Assembly: GCA_963995525.1 (NCBI GenBank)
Contig: OZ023206.1
Coordinates: 65,155,790-65,219,789, forward strand
DNA: 64,000 nucleotides
From: Escarpia spicata
Lineage: Eukaryota; Annelida; Polychaeta; Sabellida; Siboglinidae
Reading direction: 5' to 3'
In this document: piece after piece, positions 1-11,636 of the stretch
Position numbering within the stretch: the first letter of the stretch is position 1
Layout: each line of letters starts with the position of its first letter
Translations under genes and position numbers: made by a program
The notes under the pieces: generated by a model
What the model was told of the DNA's origin: nothing
The model's database searches: none
What the model saw: the letters and a program-made list of their open reading frames with translations, nothing else

Positions 1-490
1 AAACACTTTTTGATCATTGCACACAGTAGAATACTCTGAATGTAACAATGAAACTTTTATTTGAATAGCATAAATACGCGCAGATATATCCTTTTTCTAA
101 ATGCAGAAAACATGTTTTTGAGAAAACGGCTGTCAAAGATTTGTTGATCATAAATACTTCTGATACTTTCAAACTATGTCCCACATATATATTTCCTTTG
201 GCATGATTATAGAAATGATTATCCTGAATATAACAATGTAACCATTATTTTGCTACCATAAGTACTCACAGAGACATTCTTCCTGCAAATTTGATACATG
301 AACTACCGCCATTTTGGACAGATTTTTTGATAATGTCTTCTTGAATAAAGCTTTCATCATAATTCATCAATTTTTTTATGACACAAAATATGTCTTATTT
401 GCAACTAATACTTATGTATTTTTCAAACTCTAATAATAAGTTGAATACAACACTTGAAACATTATTTGGCTAGCACAGAACATTACCTCT
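1..490. other. No gene recognised; AT-rich start of duplication copy 1
   Basis: AT-rich sequence with no coherent frame. It is repeated at 31,323-31,811 with a few substitutions. Short phrases recur inside it (cttcctgcaaa near 280 and 510; actacc / aagtactcacagagacattc), suggesting a degenerate internal duplication. Confidence 0.6.
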
Positions 491-554
491 ATTGCTTCAT
501 TATTTTCAGAGATACTTCCTGCAAAAGTGGTACATGGTTTTGAGAAAGTTGTTA

Positions 555-1800
555 TCAACTGAACTGACAAAAGGAAGCGGTCAAGAGGGCCAACAGAGAC
601 AAGAGGGCCAAGAGGGCCAACAACATCACAAAGGTCCACTGAACATCAGACATGTAACGTTCAAACAAATCCACCAGCCAGGTATAACGGTCCTTCGGCC
701 TCCTCAGTAAGCGTGCATCTGACCGGCGCTTCTTGCGTGCCTTCGCACCTTCTCTCTCTGCACGTTCTGCCTTGGCAATGCGTAGGTGGTCGTGTTTCTC
801 CGCAAACACCTGTGTCAACTCGTTTGCTTCAATTTCCACTAAATCCATGACTTCTGCAAGTTGAGATGCACCAGCAATGAACGACCCGACAGCACGAGCC
901 GCTGCACACACGAGGCTCCGGTGACCATCAAAGACGGTCTTCGTACATCGGCTCCAGATGACTGAGTGTAAACACTCGTTGCTGTTCTGGGTCTTACCTT
1001 TCAACAGACGCTTTAGCAGTTCGGGTCGATCATGCGCTGATACACTGGAACCATGGCTTCGGCAACATCATGGGCCAGCGGGTGCTTGACGTGATCGGCA
1101 TAATGCGGAGTCTCCTGATCACTCGCTTCTGCTCGCTGGTAGAAACACCAGGAATCTTTGCCGCTTGGACATCGTGTGTGATGTGGGTCGTCGTCTCTGC
1201 TAACACAGTGAAAGAACGTTGCCCATGTTCGGTTGAGCATGTCGTCAACATATCCTGCACCAGCATTCAGGGCATACCTGTAATACTGCTACAGACCTTT
1301 GTGAGGCGACCCTCCCCACGCCCACCAAGCTTCTTCTCCTTCGCAAGCTTCAGGAGTGCAGTGCCCATGCGCTTGTGGACATGGCTGAGGCATTCCTCTT
1401 TGTCAATCGTGACACCGATGGTTCAAGGTCGACAACTGCCCTGTGCCCCTTTGAGCATCCCAGTATACATGAGATGGTGGCGGGACCACGGCTACTTGGC
1501 GGCCTCCATCTCCATGGCGTTGAAGCTGCCGTGAAAGTTGGTGCTGCAGTCATCTTGATGTTCTTCGTACTAAGCATCAAACGCTGCAGGGTCATCTGAA
1601 TATTGGTGGCGCTTCAGGCTGCAGCTATGACAGTACGTCGACAAGACAATGTAGTCGACGACCAGCCCTGTGACTACTTCGATCACACCTTGCATCGACA
1701 CGTGGCTACGCTTGCGCCATGTCCCATCAAAGCTCACCGTGATTGGCAAGCTTGGGCTGGTCCCTGGGAAAGTCAGGCTCCATCTCGTAGAGCATCGGTC
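555..1800 (-). pseudogene. Mutator-like transposase relic (copy 1)
   Basis: Read on the minus strand with frame shifts, this matches the metazoan Mutator-like transposase family. Segments in order are SFDGTWRKRSHVSMQG with VDYIVLSTYCHSC (about 1,725-1,610), GHRAVVDLEP (about 1,430), ECLSHVHKRMGTALLKLAKE with a GRLTK-like end (about 1,390-1,300), a cysteine/histidine segment (about 1,240-1,020), and KGKTQNSNECLHSVIWSRC with a basic tail (about 1,004-700). Where the family usually carries an Asp-Gly-Asp-Ser motif, only Cys-Ser remains. Stops, an 8 bp loss near 1,410 and an 11 bp gain near 1,080 relative to copy 2 break it further. Family assignment is from memory of its motifs. Confidence 0.65.
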
Positions 1801-1865
1801 GAAATTGACAATGTTGAGGTTTAGAAGTCACCAGTGAGGTGAGTTGGCTGTGGACAAAGAGTGAC

Positions 1866-1975
1866 TGTGTGTGTGTGTATGTGTGTGTGTGCGCGCGCGC
1901 GCGCGTGTTAGAGTGAGTGAATATATATATATATATGTGTATATATATATATAAAATTATATATATATATGCATA
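1866..1975. repeat. (GT)n / (GC)n / (TA)n microsatellite
   Basis: A compound run of GT, GC and then TA repeats. The copy 2 equivalent (33,218-33,358) has a much longer GT block. Confidence 0.95.
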
Positions 1976-1985
1976 TGTAAACCCA

Positions 1986-2520
1986 AACACACACACCTAC
2001 TTATGGATATATCATCAGGATCTGACTAAGACAATTCCCTAAGAGCGAATCAGAATAAAAAGGTAATATCAAATATTGCTAGGACAAATAAAAACATTCA
2101 ATTCTCAATGATTAGTTAACCGATGTTCCCACATACAATATATTGGAATAACACAATTACTTTGATGCTAAAAGTTATAATAAATTATGGTAATAAATAT
2201 GCCCATGACTAAGACTAAACTAGATCAGATTGTCAGCAATAGTGAATATGAGCAGGATCAGTCAGACGTCAAAATCCCCGTATTACCTATCACATGTGTC
2301 GTCAGTAGGCAAACAATTTCCCTGATCATTGGCAGCCTTCAGTAGCTGGCACTCAGTGACGGACGACTCCCGTCGTCGTCGATCAGCGTACTAGATCGCG
2401 GTGTCGGACTTGCTGACAGCGCAATAGCGCTCGTAGCTGTCACCTGCTTCGACCGTGGAATGCGTCGTTCACGCGCTTTCTGCAGTTGCCGCGGGTTGAT
2501 TCAGATTGGGACTGTTTATT
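1986..2520. other. No gene recognised
   Basis: No convincing coding frame on either strand. A GC-richer patch at 2,320-2,500 contains CGTCGTCGTCG. It is shared with copy 2, which lacks about 11 bp near 2,320. Confidence 0.5.
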
Positions 2521-2529
2521 ACCAAATAG

Positions 2530-3497
2530 CATTTAAAATGTACAACGAATTCTTGGCGTTGTGACGTCAACATTCATACACGTTAGACCCCCCTGTCCCC
2601 CAGCATGCACACGCAAAATATGCAATCAGAAACATTATGAAACTATGCTAAAACTAGAATAAATGTAAACCAAGGCCAACTGCAAACATATTTTAAGAGA
2701 GTCGTACATCTATTGACGTAAAGTGAACTTGGTAACATAATATTAATACCGTCTGAACATTACATAAATAGTTAAAAAGTATACATGTAGTTAAATAAAT
2801 AAATAAATTAGCTGACGATATAAGACTAAGTTAACAGTTAAAAAGTATGTACATACATGTAGTGAAGTTAGTAAATAAAAAAATAATAAAAAACAATAAT
2901 AAAAAATAAATAACTTAGCATGGCGACACAACATCTAAACATACTAAAACATAGTATCATGGCATCTCGCGGTTCACGTCACTCACAACCTGCGGATAAA
3001 AACTGTTTTTAAGTCTAGTGGTCCTTGTCTAAATACTTCTATAGTTCAAAGAGATGGTTGGCTGGGTGGGTAGTATCCCGTACAATGCTCTTGGATTTTC
3101 GCGCACAGCGAGCATGGTAAATAGATTCAATGGATGGCAACTCGCGCCCAATGATTCTAGATGCGCCCTTCACGATAACTTCTAGCCGTTGTTTCTCCTC
3201 CTGACTGGCGCGGCCAAACCACACTACACTCGAGAAAGTAAGGATACTTTCAATGTTTGCACGGTAGAAATATATCATAATCTCCTGATCAATGCAGAAT
3301 CTCCTGAGCTGCCTCAGGAAGAACAGTTGTTGTTGTGCCTTTTTTCTAATGCACAGTGTGTTTGTGCACCAGCTGAGATCGCTTGAAATTGTTGTTCCGA
3401 TTAATCTAAAAGATTCCACCTGCTCGACCCCCACGCCATTTATCGAAAGAGGGTGGATGGGAGTCTTATTGTTGATGATGCGTTTCTTGGGGGCCAA
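2530..3497 (-). mobile_element. Rex1/Babar-like (CR1 group) LINE 3' end, copy 1
   Basis: The 152-codon minus-strand frame at 3,039-3,497 is the post-RT C-terminus of a fish/invertebrate Rex1-type LINE. It has GVGVEQVESFRLIGTTIS, LFFLRQLRRFCI, FYRANIESILTFSSVVW and a DTTHPANHLFEL end. AT-rich 3' sequence follows down to about 2,530. There are no RT catalytic motifs, so it is 5'-truncated and dead. The same fragment is in copy 2. Confidence 0.75.
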
Positions 3498-3539
3498 GAT
3501 TATTCTTTATGTGATATTTGATTACTTTTGGTTGTGAGG

Positions 3540-4990
3540 TACTGCCATTCTCATAAATTATTTCGTTGACAATGTTTACGGATTCGACCCACGCCATGGT
3601 TCTTTATATTCGAACGTAGCAGCGTATTGCATCTTGGCTGGAAATCTACCAGCGAAAACCCGCGAAGGTCAAGCGGAAACCCTCGAATTCAAGCGGAACG
3701 TCACGAGACATCACGACGCTGTTTGCATACGGCGCGGACAAATCCGAATGCCTTATTAGGTAATGTTCGACGATTTTAGGTGGCATGTTTGAGACGTTGT
3801 GTGTGGAATACGGTACAAGGAAAAAAGCTAGATTTTATTTGCGCATAAGGTAACTATATTGACGAAATACAATTGTTTATTTGCAAGTACATGTTATAAT
3901 AAGTGACCTTTAAGGTCGCTTTAACTATATTACTATTAATACAATTTTAATTGGCACACTGGGACAATTACATCATTATAACTAATTACAATATGGCAAT
4001 AAACACGTTGTTTGTTCGCGGTACATTCACAGAGTAGCGCCTCTACTTATTTCACTGACCGATGGCGAAACAACGACGTGTCACCAACCAGTAGAATATG
4101 AAAGAGACATCTGGGACCCTAACACAGTATCGTCCCGTTCCAACTGTTACCATATAGACATGTACTGTCACCATGGAAATATAATACTGTGTTGTTCGCA
4201 AACCCTCAGGGGTCGCCACAAGCATTTCCCGCCATTTGCATAATGGCGCGAAACATGGACGTTCTATCTGCTAGTAAATACGATTGTGTCACTTATTTAC
4301 AGTGCAACAACAAGGCAGATTCCCGTTGAGAGTCACCAGAAATGTACCACTTATTGTGTCCTTCTTACGGCAGTCAGGAGTCACCACACGAAATTCCCGC
4401 CTTTTGCACCATTGCGCGAAACAGCGACTTGTCGCCTGCCATCAAAACACTGGGCTTGTCAAACTCTCGTATCTCCCCGTCCACAAGTACAAGGACCCTG
4501 GAAGCGAAGGAAGGTCGGTGTTATTATATCAAAGTAGTATTTACCGGTACACAACAAGGACCCATAGGCGTCGGAACATGGTGAATATTGGAGGGACTGA
4601 AGTTCATAAAAACCCTTCAACTGCACCCATTGAGGTTCACAAAAACCTCCAACTGCGTCAATATTGGGGACAACACATACATTCAGCCCCCGCTTCCAAA
4701 GATATTCGAGGGGCTGCGCGGCTTAGTAGCAGTCGTAATTCTTTTATAATATGCCTCTAATTTAATTTATAATATACACTCAGTTCATGTAATATAAACG
4801 GAAGGTTTATTGGTGGAATACAGGAGGCAATACTTGCATTGCAAGATGGAGGAATGCAAAAGGTCACGCTAACTTGACGCCGTTCATAGTGCGCCGAGCC
4901 AAAGGTATACCCGTCAACAATGGTACACAAAAGACAAATATCTGATACTGGGGCAGAGCACTCCAAAGTCCCCATTGTTTCGATAACCAT
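3540..4990. other. No gene recognised; contains an internal imprecise repeat
   Basis: No host gene is visible. Two related segments at about 4,160-4,270 and 4,335-4,445 share gtcrccacacg, ttcccgcc and catggcgcgaaac-type phrases, so part of this stretch is an old tandem or transposon repeat. The open frames across 4,284-4,760 are shared by both duplication copies but resemble nothing I know. Confidence 0.45.
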
Positions 4991-4992
4991 AG

Positions 4993-5345
4993 GAGTATAA
5001 ACAACTGTTAAATCCTTCAACAAATTGTACTGATATTTATCATTATATTTAGAACAGAAGATATGTCCATGACTAGAAATTGAATTCTTTTTTCCAAAGG
5101 TACATTTATTGAAGCAACGCGTGCAATCCCTACTGAAGAAGATTATAATTATTGTTTCGACACCTATAACACCTTACGAGTATAAACAATTGTTAAATTA
5201 CGGAATCTATTGATATTTATAATTATATTTAGAAAAGAAAATATGTCCATATTATAACTAGAAGTTGAATTCAATTTTTAAAGATACATTTAATGAAGCA
5301 ACGCTTGCAATCCCTACTGAAAAAAGAAAATTATAACGAAGTGAC
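4993..5345 (+). repeat. About 180 bp tandem direct repeat, two units (copy 1)
   Basis: Units at 4,993-5,177 and 5,178-5,345 both start GAGTATAAACAA and include AAATATGTCCAT, then ATTGAAGCAACGC and CAATCCCTACTGAA. Both units are also present in copy 2 at about 36,531-36,875. Confidence 0.8.
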
Positions 5346-5541
5346 TATCTAAAAAGGAACGCCAAATTCGTGTGATCGGATGTGAGCAATAATTGACCTT
5401 TTCTCAGCATGTTCCTTATAGCGAACGTCCACTGTAGAAAGTCTACTCGTTAGATATATTGTGGAACCTCACTATTAAGGTCAGTCTCTGGACTGGGCCA
5501 AAGTGACCTGAATACGGAGGTGACCGTAGTAAAGGGTCTCA

Positions 5542-5871
<330 letters not shown>

Positions 5872-5877
5872 TTAGTC

Positions 5878-6012
5878 AAAATTACAATCCGATCCTAACC
5901 TTCGGCTGTTAACGATTTTGACCAACGATTGTTGTATGTTGCGCCTCTGAGCTCAGATTTCTGGTGATTTACGCGCTATAGAAGTTAGAGAAGTTTGTCG
6001 TTACTATTGTTG
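5878..6012 (+). mobile_element. L2-like LINE 3' tail fragment, copy 1
   Basis: A non-coding tail reading CCTAACCTTCGGC, then TTGTATGTTGCGC, CTGAGCTCAGATT and GATTTACGCGCTATAGA. It is the same 3' UTR seen after the coding ends at 53.3-53.85 kb and (reverse) 61.19-61.48 kb. It lies in the e19-e20 intron. Confidence 0.75.
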
Positions 6013-6084
6013 AGAGTTGCACGATGTATAACCTGTTACTCAGTACTGGATAAAGACAACGTTTACAATGACTAGTGTGCTACT

Positions 6085-6230
6085 GGTGCTGCTGCTGCTG
6101 TTGCTGCTGCTGATTACACTGATGACGAGACATTGAGAAACACAGTGCAGCTGATGGCGGCGGCGGCGGCGTCGGCAGCGGCGACGACGTCAAAGAAGAA
6201 GACGACGACGACGAAGAAGAAGAAGTAGCA
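6085..6230 (+). repeat. Trinucleotide repeat cluster (CTG, GCG, GAC/GAA), copy 1
   Basis: An intronic run of CTG with one TTG interruption, then GCG repeats, then GAC/GAA repeats. In copy 2 the CTG tract (37,624-37,661) is longer and uninterrupted. Confidence 0.9.
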
Positions 6231-6346
6231 GAACTATCCTACAGCTTAGATACATGAACACTTGTATTGGAAGCGCGGTAACGACGGGAGAACTTAGAAC
6301 ATCGATAGCAATGTTGCACCCAACATTGATCCTGTCTCACACCTAC

Positions 6347-6513
6347 CTGAGCACCTCTCCCCCGTTGACCAGCGTGTTATCGAGGCCGGCGGGGAGGGAC
6401 GAGATGACGGCCTTTAGTCGCACCTGGTACAACACAGTCCACAGCTCGCTGTCACTATGTCGTCGATACGGGTCTAGGTTCTCATTGACCGTGACCGAGA
6501 ACACCGTGGGATC
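6347..6513 (-). pseudogene. Copy-1 ABCC e19
   Basis: It differs from 37,896-38,062 at two bases, both changing the protein: Lys to Asn before ENLDP, and Gly to Val in LGNGG. Splice sites are intact. Confidence 0.92.
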
Positions 6514-6761
6514 CTGGGGAGGTGAGACAGTGGGGCAGTGAGGGACATTACATACTACATAGTAATCGTAAACATATAATATAACCCGTAGTAGATGTAG
6601 TGGACATCGTCATTATTGTTATCACCATGGAAACTAGTAGCGAATGAAAACTAATAATTCTTAACCCAAAAATGTCCGTCTTTTAAGGCAGGTTTGATTA
6701 TATTACTGTTAAATATATATATATATATATATTTTAATGTACTGCACGCATGTTATTAGTG

Positions 6762-6986
6762 GTCAAATTCGAGTCGTTCAAGGACCGCGAGCTGGTACTG
6801 CAGGCGGCGAAGAAGAAACGGCCTCGTGGCATCTACGTGAATGAGGACTATTCGCAGAGGGTCATGGCGAGGCGGAAAGAACTGCTACCAAAAATGATGA
6901 AGGCCAGGGAAGAGGGCAAATTCGCATATTTGTCATTTGACAAACTGGTGGTAAGAGAGCGATATGATGTCGCAAACCGTGGTTAA
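6762..6986 (+). CDS. LINE ORF1 C-terminal fragment (L1-ORF1/Transposase_22-like)
   Basis: It reads KFESFKDRELVLQAAKK, then GIYVNEDYSQRVMARRKELL and AYLSFDKLVV. This is the C-terminal RNA-binding fold of L1-ORF1-like proteins that many CR1/L2-group LINEs carry. The apparent ATG at 6,750 is host flank, because the same bases occur at the empty site in copy 2. The element itself starts at the Val codon near 6,762, so this is a truncated ORF1 with a chimeric start. Confidence 0.8.
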   Translation, partial: VKFESFKDRELVLQAAKKKRPRGIYVNEDYSQRVMARRKELLPKMMKAREEGKFAYLSFDKLVVRERYDVANRG

Positions 6987-7039
6987 ACTACCAAGTACCT
7001 GTTGACTATCCTGGCAAACGTTTTTGTGATGACTTAACC

Positions 7040-10000
7040 ATGGCGTCAACTATACAACAAAATGACGAGTTAACGCCTCCGTATGATACACCGTTTGATT
7101 ATAATGAACACTGTTACGAACACGATATTGATACTGATTGTTTGTTGTATAACGATTTGCCCACGCAATGTAAATACTACACCCCAGCACAATTTTCAAC
7201 AAACTTTAGCAGTGTTGGCAAAAACCAGCCAATTAAACTGAGTATAATACACTTTAATGCTCGGAGTTTAAAAGCTAACTTACCCAAGATTAAAGATACT
7301 ATCCAAAGCATGGAGTATAAATTTCATATAATTGCTATATCAGAAACGTGGCTTAAAGAAAACAATTGGGACGGAAGTGAAGTAAACTGTAACGATGTCG
7401 TATTTTCGGGTTACAAACTGTACTGTAATTCCAGAAAAAACAAACACGGTGGCGGCGTTGCCATATATGTGTGTGAATCTGTACTTAACAATTGCCAGTC
7501 TTCTGATATTTGTCTAAGGAATATATCGTATGCTGTTGATGACTGTTTTGAAAGCATCTTTATTGAGATACAAATTAGTAAACACGAAAAAATCAATGTC
7601 GGTTGTATGTATAGAGCACCAAATACCAGCATCAGCAAATTTAATGACAATCTCTCATTCATACTGGGAAATCTCACCAGCAAAATCGTGTATATATGTG
7701 GTGATTACAATATAGACCTATTGCACTGCGAAGAGCAAGCTGAATCAAAATATTTCATTGATCAAATGCTCAGCTCTGGATTATATCCCTTGATCACCAG
7801 GCCCACACGAGTAACAAGCACGACTGCTAGTATAATATATAACATTTTCTGTTCTGAACTGTGTAGAAACAAAATGTGCGGCATTGTTTTAAGCGATGCT
7901 ACAGACCATATGCCAAATTTCGTCCTGTGTGACAACAGCACTTATGCGGTTATTAACGATGATCCAACATATAAATATAACAGAACGTTAGATGAGGACT
8001 CATTAAACAAATTTAAGCACGATTTAAATTATGCAAACTGGGACACTGTAATGAACGAGTCAAACCCTGATTTAGCATTCTCGCGCTTTATGCAAATACT
8101 AAATAATACTTATAACGATGCCTGTCCTGTAAAAACTACAACGTATTCAGGAGAGACAAAAAAGAATGATAAACCTTGGTTATCAAGAGGGCTAAAAAAC
8201 GCTTGCATAAAGAAGAATAACATGTACTTAGCGTTTCAAAAAAATATTACAGAATTAACAGAAATCCGCTACAAAAATAAGTTAACAAAATTATTACGTC
8301 TAGAAAAGAAAAAATATTACAGAAAAAAACTCGACGATTGTAAGACTAATATAAGGGCAACTTGGAAAACTCTTAACAGCATAATAGGTAAAAGAAAATC
8401 TGATACCACATATTTGAAAAAGTTTCATGTTGGCGATAACATAGTAGTATTAGAAAATAAAGAAATAGCTAATCATTTTAACAATTTCTTCGTCGATATA
8501 GGTACTAAATTATCCAACCTCATAGAACCCTGCCCGGGAACAAAGCCAACCGACTTTGTAAAACGTACTGTATCACAATCAATGTATATGTCCCCCGTTA
8601 CTGAGCAAGAAGTACTCGAAATTGTATCTGGATGCAAAAGTAAAACTTCATACGGACCTGATGAAATCAGCATGAAAACAGTTAAGCATGTAATAAAGCA
8701 AATTGTACAACCGCTAATCCACATTTTTAACAGATCTTTGATCAGCGGATCATTTCCAAATGATATGAAATTAGCAAAAGTCATTCCTATATTTAAGTCA
8801 GGAGATCGTTTTCAGTTTTCTAATTATAGACCTATATCTCTCTTATCCCAATTTTCAAAAATACTTGAAAAAATATTCAACAAAAGACTAAGGTCTTTCA
8901 TTGAAACACAACACATATTGACAGATGGGCAGTATGGCTTCAGAAGTAATCACTCAACTTCACTAGCTTTAACAGAATTTGTCGAAAAAATTACATCCGC
9001 AATGGATAAATGCCAAAGCACGATTGGGGTCTTTATCGACCTAAAAAAAGCCTTTGACACTGTTGACCACAACATACTGCTAAGTAAATTGCAATGCTAC
9101 GGAATCAGGGGTCTGGCTCTGGCCTGGATAAAAAGCTACTTAACCAACCGTAGACAATATGTATGCTATAACAACAGTAACTCAGAACAAAAGGAAATCA
9201 AGTGTGGAGTCCCGCAAGGTTCAATCCTTGGCCCGTTATTATTTATTCTGTACATAAATGACATGTGTGAAGTCTCAAAATTGCTTGACATTATTTTGTT
9301 TGCTGATGATACAAACATTTTTTATTCCGCTAATAACACAGATGAAATAAGCACTGTTATTAACAACGAACTAAAAAAACTAGACCTGTGGTTTCGAGCG
9401 AACAAATTATCACTTAATGTGAACAAAACACATTTTATAATGTTCAACAATAAAAAGCAACCTAGAACAGGTGTGAATATAGTTTTGAATGGGAAAAACA
9501 TTGAGCAGGTATCATATACTAAATTCCTTGGAGTAACCATTGACGAAAACGTAACATGGAGAGAACACATAAAAATGGTTGAATCAAAAGTATCAAAAAA
9601 CATAGCAGTTTTGTATAAAACTAGGCATGTTCTTGATTGTCAAGCGTTACACACATTATATAATTCACTTGTTGAACCACATATGTCATATTGCTGTGAG
9701 ATATGGGGAAATACTTATCAATCTAGACTTAGAAAACTATTTATGTTACAGAAAAAAGCTATACGGATTATTTATAATCATGATCATACATCTGTATTTT
9801 TCCATCTCTCAAACATGCTTAAATTTCATGATTTAGTTAAATACAAGACTATGATCATACTTTATAAAGCAAACAACCATTCTTTAAATGGTCGTGTTCA
9901 AGCATTATTTGAACCAACCGCAGCTATCCACATACATGATACAAGACAAAGCAAACTGTTCTATGTTAAAAAGACAAACACCACCCTCCGACTGCTGTCA

Positions 10001-10117
10001 ATCACCGTCAAGGGTATAAAAACGTGGAACAATTTACAAAATAAATTGACTCAGCTTCCAAGTTTAACACAATTTAAAAAAGCAATCAAGTTGTCATTAT
10101 TTTCTACATATTTGTGA
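7040..10117 (+). CDS. LINE ORF2: endonuclease-reverse transcriptase, 1025 aa, intact
   Basis: ORF2 nicks target DNA and copies element RNA by target-primed reverse transcription. The apurinic-type endonuclease spans about residues 65-300: HFNARSL (71), ETWL, GGGVAIYV, GDYNIDLL (221), PTRVT, DATDHMP. A basic linker precedes the RT (about 490-790): YRPISLLSQFSKILEK, GFRSNHSTS, FIDLKKAFD (665), GVPQGS (723), FADD (754). A C-terminal region follows. All catalytic acids I can check are present and there is no stop or shift. The ATG sits 53 bases after the ORF1 stop and is the first in frame. Full length for this group is about 900-1,050 residues. Antisense frames inside it are shadows. Confidence 0.95.
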   Translation: MASTIQQNDELTPPYDTPFDYNEHCYEHDIDTDCLLYNDLPTQCKYYTPAQFSTNFSSVGKNQPIKLSIIHFNARSLKANLPKIKDTIQSMEYKFHIIAISETWLKENNWDGSEVNCNDVVFSGYKLYCNSRKNKHGGGVAIYVCESVLNNCQSSDICLRNISYAVDDCFESIFIEIQISKHEKINVGCMYRAPNTSISKFNDNLSFILGNLTSKIVYICGDYNIDLLHCEEQAESKYFIDQMLSSGLYPLITRPTRVTSTTASIIYNIFCSELCRNKMCGIVLSDATDHMPNFVLCDNSTYAVINDDPTYKYNRTLDEDSLNKFKHDLNYANWDTVMNESNPDLAFSRFMQILNNTYNDACPVKTTTYSGETKKNDKPWLSRGLKNACIKKNNMYLAFQKNITELTEIRYKNKLTKLLRLEKKKYYRKKLDDCKTNIRATWKTLNSIIGKRKSDTTYLKKFHVGDNIVVLENKEIANHFNNFFVDIGTKLSNLIEPCPGTKPTDFVKRTVSQSMYMSPVTEQEVLEIVSGCKSKTSYGPDEISMKTVKHVIKQIVQPLIHIFNRSLISGSFPNDMKLAKVIPIFKSGDRFQFSNYRPISLLSQFSKILEKIFNKRLRSFIETQHILTDGQYGFRSNHSTSLALTEFVEKITSAMDKCQSTIGVFIDLKKAFDTVDHNILLSKLQCYGIRGLALAWIKSYLTNRRQYVCYNNSNSEQKEIKCGVPQGSILGPLLFILYINDMCEVSKLLDIILFADDTNIFYSANNTDEISTVINNELKKLDLWFRANKLSLNVNKTHFIMFNNKKQPRTGVNIVLNGKNIEQVSYTKFLGVTIDENVTWREHIKMVESKVSKNIAVLYKTRHVLDCQALHTLYNSLVEPHMSYCCEIWGNTYQSRLRKLFMLQKKAIRIIYNHDHTSVFFHLSNMLKFHDLVKYKTMIILYKANNHSLNGRVQALFEPTAAIHIHDTRQSKLFYVKKTNTTLRLLSITVKGIKTWNNLQNKLTQLPSLTQFKKAIKLSLFSTYL

Positions 10118-10588
10118 ATTGTTAATTGAAGGTGACGTTTTGTTAAACCCATGAAATAGTAACACAAGCACTATAGTAAACAGTCTATAAAATTATATGA
10201 GTTGTGAATATTATTTTGTGATTTATTTATAATTCCTGTTGTATTTATTCAGTTTTCATAGTTCGAGTAGGGCATAGCAACACATAAGTCTATGACTTCA
10301 GCTATGTCCTTTCAGCAGCAGCAGCAGCAAACCATACTGTGCATGTATTATGTTGTTGTTGTTGTTGTTGAATAAACGTTCATTCATTCATAATAATAAT
10401 ATAGCAGGGATAATAGTTACATAATAAGTATAGATGTCGTGAGAGAACTCATTACTTTGCAACTAAAGGGGGTCATAGAAAACAAACTTTTACCCAAAAG
10501 AATGAGAAAATTGGCAAACGATACAGCATAAAAAAGACCAAAAATACTGGGGTCTAAATTCGGAATAAAGAATTCTGAACATGCAAAT

Positions 10589-11113
10589 GGAGATTCTGCG
10601 TGAGCGACTGGAGACACTGCATGAGCGACTGGAGACTCTGCACGAGCCATTAGAGACTCTGCGTGAGTGACTGGAGACTCTGCGTGAGCGACTGGAGACT
10701 CAGCGTGAGTGACTGGAGACTCTGCGTGAGCGACTGGAGACTCTGCATGAGCGACCGGAGACTCTGCATGAGCGACCGGAGACTCTGCGTGAGCGACCGG
10801 AGACTCTGCGTGAGCGACTGGAGACTCTGCGTGAGCGACTGGAGACTCTGCGTGAGCGACTGGAGACTCAGCGTGAGTGACTGGAGACTCTGCGTGAGCG
10901 ACTGGAGACTCTGCATGAGCGACTGGAGAGTCTGCATGAGCGACCGGAGACTCTGCATGAGCGACTGGAGACTCAGCATGAGCGACTGGAGACTCTGCGT
11001 GAGCGACTGCAGACTGTGCATGAGTGACTGGAGACTCTGCATGAGCGACTGGAGACTCTGCATGAGCGACTGGAGACTCTGCATCAGGGACTGGAGACTC
11101 TGCATGAGCGACC
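10589..11113 (-). repeat. 21 bp minisatellite, about 25 units (copy 1)
   Basis: The unit TGCGTGAGCGACTGGAGACTC is 21 bp, a multiple of three with no stops, so long frames appear on both strands (AHAESPV, QSLQSLM, MSDWRLC). It lies in the e18-e19 intron. Copy 2 has about 15 units. I see no reason to think it is coding. Confidence 0.95.
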
Positions 11114-11275
11114 TTCATGGATGGGAGCCGTCCGCTCAACAACCAGACGGTAATACAATAGCAATCATAACGATAATACGACAACAATTACGCTGCACTT
11201 ATAGTGAATTGAAATGAGAAGATGTGATCAATATAGTTCTAACAATAGTGATGTTGACAACTCGATCGAACATTA

Positions 11276-11512
<237 letters not shown>

Positions 11513-11636
11513 TCACTAGAGGTGGTCAAATAAGATCGCAAAGTCACAACATTACATTTCCCCCTCATTGCGGACTACTGGTTATGCAAAGTAATTATAG
11601 CAGCATGTTAGTAAGGAGATGTGTTTCTAGATGTAC

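Larger units (their letters stand above)
6762..10391 (+). mobile_element. Young CR1/L2-superfamily LINE, ORF1 tail plus intact ORF2
   Basis: Comparison with the empty site at about 38,330 in copy 2 defines both ends. The element is 5'-truncated inside ORF1 and ends in a TTCA tetramer tail after a GTT run and AATAAA. It lies between orphan ABCC e18 and e19. No clear target duplication is seen; about 4 bases (CAAA) of the target are missing instead. The intact ORF2 and an insertion date after the duplication mark it as recent. Confidence 0.92.

Noticed and set aside
8473..9603. Antisense frames inside the intact LINE ORF2
   Set aside because: Shadows of the 1,025-codon sense frame.
10417..11217. 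Long frames on both strands (256, 184 and 151 codons) as repeat-protein genes
   Set aside because: They are generated by a stop-free 21 bp satellite inside an intron-equivalent region. Unit number differs between the copies and no start or splice context supports them.
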